Assembly: GCA_029556545.1 (NCBI GenBank)
Contig: JAKQEQ010000037.1
Location: forward strand, 19,602-83,601
DNA: 64,000 nucleotides
Origin: Candidatus Hydrogenedentota bacterium
Lineage (GTDB): Bacteria > Hydrogenedentota > Hydrogenedentia > Hydrogenedentales > JAGMZX01
Direction: 5' to 3'
Both the position numbers and the translations under genes were made by a program. The notes beneath the pieces are model-generated. The model had not been told where the DNA came from, did not search any database, and saw only the letters and a list, made by a program, of their open reading frames with translations. Within the stretch, counting starts at the first letter, position 1, and every line of letters begins with the position of its first letter. Positions 54,628-62,700 of this stretch are shown piece by piece.

Positions 54628-55638
54628 ATGGACTTGAAGACACGACGGCGGATGGTGGCGATCCTGCGCGTGTTGCGCGATCTGGCCGGCCCGGCGGGCA
54701 GCGACCGCATCGCGCGAGAGCTCGGCTACGCGGGCATCGAGCTGAGCGAGCGCGCCATCCGCAACTACCTCGCCCAGGCGGACGCGCTCGGCTGGACGGT
54801 GAATCTCGGACGGCGCGGGCGGCGCCTGACCTCCCAGGGTATACAGGAAATCGAGGGGGCGCTGGTCGTTGACAAGGTGGGGTTCGTATCGGTGCGTGTG
54901 GACACGTTGGCTTACCAGATGACGTTCGACCCGGAGTCCCTGACGGGGAAGGTGATTCTGAATATATCGACGGTCGGGCCACGGGATCTCCGCGCGGCGG
55001 GCCGATGCCTGGCAAAGGCGTATGAGGCCAACCTGGGCATGGGCCGCTACGTGGCGGTGGGCGGGCCGGGCGAGACGATCGGCGATTTTCACGTGCCCGC
55101 GGGGTGTTTCGCCGTCGGGACCATCTGCAGCGTCAGCATCAATGGGGTGTTGTTGCGAGCAAACATCCCCACGACGTCGCGATTCGGCGGGCTGCTGCAG
55201 GTCGAGCACCGCCGTCCGGAGCGATTCACCCAGATCGTCAATTACGACGGTTCGTCGCTTGACCCGCTCGAGATTTTCATTCGCGGGCACATGACGAGCG
55301 TGACGCAAGTCGCGCGCACGGGTTCGGGGATGCTCGGGGCCAGTTTTCGCGAGACGCCGTCGGTCGCGCTCGCGGAGGTGCACCGGCTGCTGAAATTCTG
55401 CGACGAGATCGGCCTCGGCGGCGTGCTTGCCGTGGGCTCGCCGAATCAACCGTTACTCGATGTGCCCGTGGCGCAGGGCCGCGCGGGGATTATCGTGCCG
55501 GGCGGTCTGAACGCGGTGGCGATGGTGGTCGAGGCGGGCATCGCGGTGACGAGCACGGCCATGTGCACGTTATGCCCGTTCGAGGAATTACTCGACTACC
55601 GGGCGCTGTACGACGCCATCAAGGCCCGCGGGGCGTAA
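54628..55638 (+). CDS. NrpR-like (DUF128) transcriptional regulator
   Basis: 336 residues from the ATG at 54628 (AAGGGGAAG upstream). An N-terminal winged helix (RRRMVAILRVLRDL, SERAIRNYLAQAD, GRRGRRLTSQG) precedes a DUF128/NrpR sensory domain (GPGETIGDFHVPAGCFAVGTICSV in two parts, GLGGVLAVGSPNQP, GIIVPGGLNAVAMVVEAGI). In methanogens NrpR represses nitrogen assimilation genes and responds to 2-oxoglutarate. Its divergent placement beside a glutamate dehydrogenase supports the same theme here. Only one NRD-like domain is present, whereas some archaeal forms have two. Confidence 0.82.
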   Translation: MDLKTRRRMVAILRVLRDLAGPAGSDRIARELGYAGIELSERAIRNYLAQADALGWTVNLGRRGRRLTSQGIQEIEGALVVDKVGFVSVRVDTLAYQMTFDPESLTGKVILNISTVGPRDLRAAGRCLAKAYEANLGMGRYVAVGGPGETIGDFHVPAGCFAVGTICSVSINGVLLRANIPTTSRFGGLLQVEHRRPERFTQIVNYDGSSLDPLEIFIRGHMTSVTQVARTGSGMLGASFRETPSVALAEVHRLLKFCDEIGLGGVLAVGSPNQPLLDVPVAQGRAGIIVPGGLNAVAMVVEAGIAVTSTAMCTLCPFEELLDYRALYDAIKARGA

Positions 55639-55660
55639 TACGGGGTAGTCTCCACGAGAT

Positions 55661-55683
55661 CATGGGCAGGATGCCCATGCCAC
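55661..55683. repeat. Short palindromic dispersed repeat, copy 2
   Basis: The CATGGGCA...TGCCCATG hairpin lies between the 3' ends of nrpR and the convergent dehydrogenase. It matches 21619-21641 and may serve as a bidirectional terminator. Confidence 0.75.
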
Positions 55684-55703
55684 AGGCGGCCCGATTCTCC
55701 CGG

Positions 55704-56651
55704 CTAGACGTGCAGCAGCACTTTCAACACGTCCGGGTCCTGGGCTCGGCGCATCGCCGCGACACCCTCGGACAACGGAAATACCTCGGTGATCATTGGG
55801 CGCACTTCGACGTTTCCCATGGCGAGCGCGTCCAAGGCCGGGCGGAACGGCCCGCATCGGCTTCCCACGATGTGGACCTCGTTGACAACGGGGCCGGCAA
55901 GTTCGAGCGCGGTGGGATGGGCGGTGGTGGTTTTCAGGACGATCGCGCCTTCGGGGCGCACGAGTTCGAGGGCGCGCGCGAGGCCGTCGTGGGCGCCCGT
56001 CGCTTCGACGACGATGTCGGCGCCGCGCTCGACCGGGTCCTCGTCCAGGGCCGTGCTGATGCCGAGCCTCGCCAGCAAGTCGAGCTTCCAGGCGTGTTTG
56101 CCGACGCAGACGAGGTTCTTGGTTTGCAGCCACAGCACCTGGGCGCAGAGTTGCCCGAGTTTGCCGTCGCCAAGGACGACAACGCGGTCTTCGCCCGTGA
56201 CGACGACCTGTTCGAGGATGCGGAACGCGGCGGCGACGGGCTCGGTGAAGACGGCCACGTCGTCGCGGGCGGAAGACGGGGCGAGATGCAGGTTCTCCTC
56301 CGGCAGGGCGAGGAATTCCGCGAACGCGCCGTTGCGTCCCTGAATGCCGAGGACGGTGCGGTTCAGGCAGTGGTGCGGCATTTCGAGTTGGCAGAACTGG
56401 CACGTGTGGCACACGCAGTTAATCTCGCCGACGACGCGCTTGCCGAGCAGTTGCCGGTTCTCCGCCTCGTCCACAATGCCGACGAACTCATGGCCGAGGA
56501 CGCCCTGGAACTGCATGTAGCCGCGGGTGATCTCGATGTCGGTATTGCAGATGCCGGCGGTCAGCACGCGGATCAACGCCTCGCCCGGTCCCGGCCGCGG
56601 CGTCGGAACCTCGACCAGCCGAACTTCGCCGTCATAGACGATCGCACGCAT
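55704..56651 (-). CDS. Zinc-dependent MDR alcohol dehydrogenase
   Basis: 315 residues. Catalytic zinc ligands are in GICNTDIE and GHEFVG; the structural-zinc lobe has CVCHTCQFCQLEMPHHC with four Cys. The nucleotide-binding strand reads VVVLGDGKLGQL, so the usual GxGxxG is slightly altered (GDGKLG). It is shorter than the typical 340-350 residues. The substrate is not predictable. It is alone on the minus strand, its 3' end facing the nrpR 3' end across the palindromic repeat. Confidence 0.85.
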   Translation of the reverse strand: MRAIVYDGEVRLVEVPTPRPGPGEALIRVLTAGICNTDIEITRGYMQFQGVLGHEFVGIVDEAENRQLLGKRVVGEINCVCHTCQFCQLEMPHHCLNRTVLGIQGRNGAFAEFLALPEENLHLAPSSARDDVAVFTEPVAAAFRILEQVVVTGEDRVVVLGDGKLGQLCAQVLWLQTKNLVCVGKHAWKLDLLARLGISTALDEDPVERGADIVVEATGAHDGLARALELVRPEGAIVLKTTTAHPTALELAGPVVNEVHIVGSRCGPFRPALDALAMGNVEVRPMITEVFPLSEGVAAMRRAQDPDVLKVLLHV

Positions 56652-56818
56652 GCGCCGCCCTCCCTGCGTTGATGCGAGGCAACTCGGGTGGTATTGAATA
56701 GGACGCGGCGAGCGGAGTCAAGCCGGAGCGTCGCGAAACAATCGCCGACGTTTTTCGGTCTAGAAGCCGAGCGCGCTCCATGGTACACTGCGCGCGCAAC
56801 GGACGCCGGGAGGGCATT

Positions 56819-58516
56819 ATGAATCTGTTCACGAAGGCGAAGCTGACTTACGATTTCATCAAGTGGCGGCTGACGTGGGACCGGCGCAATACGCATTACA
56901 GGTTCACAGTCCCCGGCAACGGCCGGTTCATGGGGCCGCGCGACGCCGTGAAACTGATCCCGGACGGGGCGGTCGTCGGCCTGACCGGCCTCGGCGCGAA
57001 CATGCGCGCTTCGATCATGTACTGGGCCATCCGCGAGGTGTTCGAGGAGACCGGACATCCCCGGGGCCTGACGCTGCTGTGTCCGGGCGGATTCGGCGGG
57101 CGCGGCCGTGTGCCGGGCACGCCGGAGGAACTCGGCGTGGAGGGGCTTTGCACGCGGCTGTTCACGGGGCACACGGAGACCTTCAAGTCGCTGCTGCGGT
57201 TGGCGGACAAGGGGAAGCTGGAGTTGCAGTGCATCCCGCAGGGCACTTTCATCCTCCTCCTTGCGGCGATGGCGGAGGGGGAGGACGCATTCGTCACGGA
57301 GACGGGCACGGGCACGGTCATCGACCCGCGCGTTGGGCGCGGCACGCCCGTGCTGAACGTCGGGCCGCAGTACGTGCATGCGGAGAACGGGGGGCTGCGG
57401 TACACGTGCCCGAAGCTGGACGTGGCGGTGTTCAACGCGCCTGCCGCGGACCGGAAAGGCAACCTGTACGTGAAGCGCGCGGCGATGATCGGCGAAAGCC
57501 GCGAGATGGCCAAAGCGGCCAAGCGCAACGGCGGCCTCGTGATCGCGAATGTCGGCAAGATTGTCGACGAGGGATACGACGAGATCTTTCTCCCAGCGGA
57601 AGAGGTAGATGCGATTGTCTACTATCCGAAGACCGAACAGACGGGATCGAAATACCACCGCCGCCCCCTGAAGATGCTGACGACCGAGAGCAACCTGCGC
57701 CTCGATGAGGGCCTCGCGCGGGTCCGGTTCGTGAACCGGCTCGTCGGTGTGACGCCGAAACGGTCGGAGGTGGACGCCGTCGTGGCGCGACTCGCCGCGA
57801 CGGTATTTGCCGAGCACCTTCGCAAAGGCGCGCTCGTCAACTTCGGCGTCGGCATGCCGGAGGAAGTCTCACGACTGCTCTTCGACAGCGGGCTCTTCAT
57901 TGACATGACGGGCTTCACGGAGAGCGGGGTCTTCGGCGGCGTTGCGGCGCCGGGGATTTTCTTCGGGGCCGGAATCAACCCGACCGAGATCGTGTCCTCC
58001 GCCGAGACGTTCCGGCGCATGTACCGCCATCTGGACGCGACGGTGCTCGGTTTTCTGCAGGTGGACAGCGACGGGAATGTGAACGTCTCGAAGCGCGGCG
58101 AGGGGGCGATCAACTACGTGGGGCCCGGCGGGTTTATCGACATCACCACGTGTGCGCAACACGTGTTTTTCGTTGGCGCGTGGATGGCGAACGCGCGTTT
58201 CGGTTTGGCAAACGGCGGCATCCGGGTCGAGCAGCCGGGGCCGGTCAAGTTCATCGAGCGGGTCGATGAAATCACCTTCAACGGACGGGAAGCGCTCAAG
58301 CGCGGCCAGAAGGTCTTCTACATTACGCAGGTGGGCGCGTTCCGCCTGACGGATCGGGGTATGGAGCTGTTTCGCGTGATGCCGGGCATCGACGTGCGGC
58401 GCGACGTACTCGACGTGACGCCGATGAAGGTGGCGCTTCCCGAAGATGACCGAGTTCCTGTCGTTGACGCCTCGGTAATCACGGGGCGGGGATTGAGACT
58501 TTCGTTGCCGGCATAG
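56819..58516 (+). CDS. Fused-subunit family I acyl-CoA:carboxylate CoA-transferase
   Basis: 565 residues from ATG 56819 (GGGAGG 5 bases before). The N-terminal half resembles the alpha subunit (GAVVGLTGLGANMRAS, then LCPGGFGGRGRVPGT). The C-terminal half is the beta subunit, with GVGMPEEVSRL and the catalytic Glu368 in FTESGVFGG. Fusion of both subunits is as in acetate/propionate CoA-transferases of the YdiF type. It transfers CoA between short carboxylates; the partner acid is unknown. Confidence 0.85.
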   Translation: MNLFTKAKLTYDFIKWRLTWDRRNTHYRFTVPGNGRFMGPRDAVKLIPDGAVVGLTGLGANMRASIMYWAIREVFEETGHPRGLTLLCPGGFGGRGRVPGTPEELGVEGLCTRLFTGHTETFKSLLRLADKGKLELQCIPQGTFILLLAAMAEGEDAFVTETGTGTVIDPRVGRGTPVLNVGPQYVHAENGGLRYTCPKLDVAVFNAPAADRKGNLYVKRAAMIGESREMAKAAKRNGGLVIANVGKIVDEGYDEIFLPAEEVDAIVYYPKTEQTGSKYHRRPLKMLTTESNLRLDEGLARVRFVNRLVGVTPKRSEVDAVVARLAATVFAEHLRKGALVNFGVGMPEEVSRLLFDSGLFIDMTGFTESGVFGGVAAPGIFFGAGINPTEIVSSAETFRRMYRHLDATVLGFLQVDSDGNVNVSKRGEGAINYVGPGGFIDITTCAQHVFFVGAWMANARFGLANGGIRVEQPGPVKFIERVDEITFNGREALKRGQKVFYITQVGAFRLTDRGMELFRVMPGIDVRRDVLDVTPMKVALPEDDRVPVVDASVITGRGLRLSLPA

Positions 58517-58522
58517 CGGCGG

Positions 58523-59245
58523 CTATTTGAGCGGTTCGAGACTCACCGTGCGGAATTCGATGGGCGTGCCTTCGCTCTGGAGGCCGATGTAGCCGTTTGT
58601 CACGGTGCATTCCGTGGCGACGTTCTGGAGGACGCCGTTGACGAACACGAGGATGCGGTCGTCGCGGCACTCGATTACATACTCGTTCCACTCGCCGAGC
58701 GGCTTCTCGGTGGAGGGCTCCTTTTTCGGCACGCGGCGGTCGATCTGGCCGCGATGCTCCTTGAAATCGGTACCGCCGATGACCCAGAAGTCGCCCGCGT
58801 TCCCGGACATCAGTTGGGCCTCAATCGATTTCGGCCAGACCTCGTCCTTATCCTGGATGTGCAGCAACACGCCGCTGTTGCCAGCGTCGCGCGGCCAGCG
58901 CCACTCGACGCGTAACCGGTAATTGCCGTACTTCGTCTCGGTCCGCATGTAACCCGCCGGGTTGCCGGTACAATGGACCACGCCATCCTTCACGGACCAC
59001 ACCGTCGCGGGATCCACGTTCGCGTCCGGGATGAACAGCTTCCAGCCATTGAAATCTTCGCCGTTGAAGAGGTTTATCGGCTTCTTCACGGCGCAGGCTT
59101 CCGTCTCGCCGGCGGTCGCCTTCTGCTGTGCGGGGCAGGCGCCCGCCTCTTTCGCGGCCGCGCATGTCGCCCGCTGCGCGGGGCACTCCGCCGCGAAAGC
59201 CGGCGTCGCGCAGCACAGGATCAGGATCATCGTCACTGCTTTCAT
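58523..59245 (-). CDS. Secreted DUF1080 (3-keto-disaccharide hydrolase-like) protein with a Cys-rich N-terminus
   Basis: 240 residues. A signal peptide (VTMILILCCATPAFAA) is followed by an unusual Cys-rich low-complexity stretch, ECPAQRATCAAAKEAGACPA, before the DUF1080 beta-sandwich. That domain begins INLFNGEDFNGWKLF and has SVKDGVVHCTG, FRLRVEWRW-like YRLRVEWRW and GNSGVLLHIQ. GAGGAG precedes the ATG. DUF1080 domains occur in proteins acting on keto-sugars; the N-terminal Cys repeats are not part of the usual fold and could form disulfides or anchor the protein. Confidence 0.85.
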   Translation of the reverse strand: MKAVTMILILCCATPAFAAECPAQRATCAAAKEAGACPAQQKATAGETEACAVKKPINLFNGEDFNGWKLFIPDANVDPATVWSVKDGVVHCTGNPAGYMRTETKYGNYRLRVEWRWPRDAGNSGVLLHIQDKDEVWPKSIEAQLMSGNAGDFWVIGGTDFKEHRGQIDRRVPKKEPSTEKPLGEWNEYVIECRDDRILVFVNGVLQNVATECTVTNGYIGLQSEGTPIEFRTVSLEPLK

Positions 59246-59725
59246 GATGGTCTCCTCAGTTCCAGGTTATGGTCGATTGGACCCGACCATTATCCTCAAG
59301 AGACGAAGAATGATTCCACTGCGCGCGCCACGACGCGTACGCGGAGTCAGGTCCCCGTTCCCGGCGCGGTCCCGTCCGCATACTCGTGCTCACCGTCCCC
59401 AGAATGCGGTTTGGGGCGAGCTATCCCGCCGCCCACTCGCGGCGACCAGCAACGACGCACGCCAGTCAACACTCCTCGTGTCTCGGTTGTTTTCCCTGTT
59501 TCTTCCGTTCGACTTCACTCGGGCATGCTGTGGGCCTTCGATATCGATACCGTTTATTCTGCGAACCCCTATTGCCGCTTTTCACGCGGCACGCTTATAA
59601 TGGTTTCATGATCGTCGGGGGGGCGGGGAAGAGCGCAACGGGGTGTTTTCAAGCGGTCTTGTCGAGCGATAAGCCGAAGGACCATGGCACAACCTTTCGC
59701 CGGGTTGGATGAGGAGAGCGATACC
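59246..59725. other. Intergenic region before the giant surface-protein gene
   Basis: 480 bases with no supported gene. The ribosome binding site GAGGAGAG (59710-59717) is at the right end. No terminator or clear promoter is seen. Confidence 0.5.
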
Positions 59726-62700
59726 ATGCAAGCGAAACAAGCCCTGACTGCCGCGTTCCTGGCCTTGATGATTACCGTCAGCGCGGCCAACGCAGCGGAT
59801 GTGACGTTCAACGATGCGATCTTGGAACAGGCCATTCGCGCCGTGTTCACGGACAACGGGTGGACGTTGAGCACGCCGCCGCAGGACACGGAACTGTCGC
59901 GGCCTGAATTCACGCAACTGGACGCGAGCGAATTGGGCATTACCGACCTGACGGGTCTCGAGGCGTGTACGTCCCTGGAAGAACTGAATCTCGCGCGCAA
60001 CCAGATATCGGACCTCACGCCGCTGAGCGGGCTCACGTCGCTGATTTGGCTCGATCTTGGGAAAGGCGTGGGATTCTTCGATGACGACGACGACCCGGAA
60101 CCGGTACTGACGGGCCTTAACCTCGTTGCGGACATTTCGCCGCTCGCGGGGCTGACCAACCTCGAGTATCTCAGCCTGATGGGCAATGACCTGCTCACGG
60201 ATATCTCGCCCATCGCCGCCATGTCCAGCCTGGCGGAACTGAACCTGTCCGCGAACCCGATCGCCGATTTCTCGCCGCTGAGCGCGCGCGCGGCCAGCTT
60301 GGAGTTTCTGCTGATCAGTGGTTGCGGCGTGCAAGACAGCGATATGGCCACGTTCAACACCCTTACCACCATCCAGGCCCTTATCTTCATCGCGGAGCCC
60401 AACGTGACGGACATCAGCGGCCTGTCCGCCCTGAATCCCGGTATTGCCTTCGGCCTATGGTCCGTGCCCGGCTTGACGGATGTGAGCGTCATCTCCAACT
60501 TCACGGGCCTCGAGGAGTTTGTGGTGATCGCGGGGACTGGTATCACGGCCGTGCCCGACCTGTCCGGCCTGACCAATCTGGCGGAACTCGAATTGATGTA
60601 CAACCCGCTGCTCACGGACATCGCCGGGCTTGCGGGCATGGCCAACATACAGAGCCTCGATTTCCGCGAATGCGCGATAGCCGACATCAGCGTGCTCGAG
60701 GGCTTGACCACGCTCAGAAGACTCGATCTGGGAGATAACCAGGTCACGGATATTCAGGCGCTCGTGGATAACCCCGGCTTGGGCGGTGACGACCACGTCG
60801 TCTTGTTGAACAATCCCCTGTCCCAAGATGCGGCATGCAATCAGTTGCCCGCGTTGCGCGCAAAGTTCAACAACCCGAATGATGTCGAATCCAACGCGGT
60901 CTGCGGCGATGCCATCATACTCACCATCAATGTGGTGGGGGTCGGCACGACTTGGCCGAGCCCGGGCACACACGCCTATACCGAGGGCGAGTTGGTTTGG
61001 ATCGGCGCAGACACTGTCGCTGGCTCCGGCTATGCGTTCTCGCATTGGGAAGGCGACGTCTCAGGCACGAATCCGAACACCTCGGTAACCATGAACGGCG
61101 ACAGGACGGTGACCGCGGTCTTCGTGACGCCCGGGGACCATACGCTCACGATGATCAAGAATGGCGGGGGAGGCGACTTCATGAGGCCGGAGGCCGGGGT
61201 GCATGCCGCACTTGCCGGACGTACCGTGTTCTTGAGTGCGAACCCCGGGTCCGGTCGTTACTGGGGCGGCTGGTCCGGCGACGTGACCGGTTATAACCTT
61301 AATTCCCAAATATTCATGGATGGCGACAAGACCGTGACAGGGACGTTCACGACCTCCGGCTACACGCTCACGACGACGGTCAACGGCAACGGCAACCTCA
61401 ATTTTGGGCCCGGCACGTATAGGCTGGCGTCGGGCGCGGTGGTGATGTTGCAGGCATTCCCCAATTTTGGCTGGGCCTTCGACCACTGGGAGGGCGACGT
61501 GCCGCCGGGCAGCGAGAATGACAACCCCCTCGATGTCACCATGGACCAGGACCGCGCCATTATGGCGGTCTTCGTGGAAGGCAGCCGTGCCCTGACCATC
61601 TCCGTGGGCGGCTCGGGATCGGGCACGACCGACCCCGCGCCGGGCACATACAACTACTTCGAGGGTTCCTCCGCCTGCGTTACGGCCATCCCGGACCCCG
61701 GTTCGTCCTTCGCGGGCTGGACGGGCGACTTGGGCGGCGGGCCTTGGAATGAGCCAAACATCTGCGTGATGATGAACCAGGACCGGAGCATCACGGCGAA
61801 CTTCGAGCCAGCGGACTGGAACCTGACCATCCAGGTAAGCGGCAACGGCGCGACGTGGCCGAATCCGGGCACGTACGGTTATGTAAACGGCATCCAAGCG
61901 GGCGTGAGCGCGAATCTGGTCGACGGCGGGGACGCCTTCGATCAATGGAGCGGCGACCTGCCGCCGGAGAACAACCCGCAGAATACGTGGCAGCAGTTCA
62001 TTATGGACCAGGACCGGACGGTGACGGCCGAGTTTGTGCCTGGCGACTGGAGCTTGACCGTGGCGCGTGCGGGCGCCGGCGCGGGCAGCACGTTCCCCGA
62101 GCCGGGCGCGTATGCCTACCTGGACGGCCAGATCGGGTTGGTGAGCGCGTACCACGGGCCGGGTGGGTATTTCGCGGGCTGGTCTGGCGACGCCTCGGGC
62201 CATAATCCGCAAATCCAATTAGCGATGAACGCGGACAAGTCGGTGACAGCGAACTTCGCGACGTCTGGCTATACTCTGAACCTGTCCTCCAGCGGCCCCG
62301 GCAACATCAGTCCCCATCCCGGATTTTACGCCTTGGCCTCCGGCGCGGTGGTGACGCTCGAAGCCTTTCCACAATTCGGCGCGGTGTTCGATGGCTGGAG
62401 CGGCGACATCGGCGGCGCCAACCCGATGGACAATCCCATCGACGTGACGATGGACCAGAACCGCACCATTGCGGCCACATTCGTGACGGCGCCGCGGTTG
62501 CTGACGATCATCATCGAGGGCACGGGCCAGACGGACCCGCCGGGCAGCGCGGATCCCGGCACGCAGCACCAATACACGGACGGCCAGACGGCCTTCGTCC
62601 AGGCGTTTTACGGCACGGACGGCTGGGCGTTCAGCCACTGGAGCGGGGACCTCGGCGACGCCGGTTCGCAGGACTATCGGATCAACCTGCTCATGAACCA

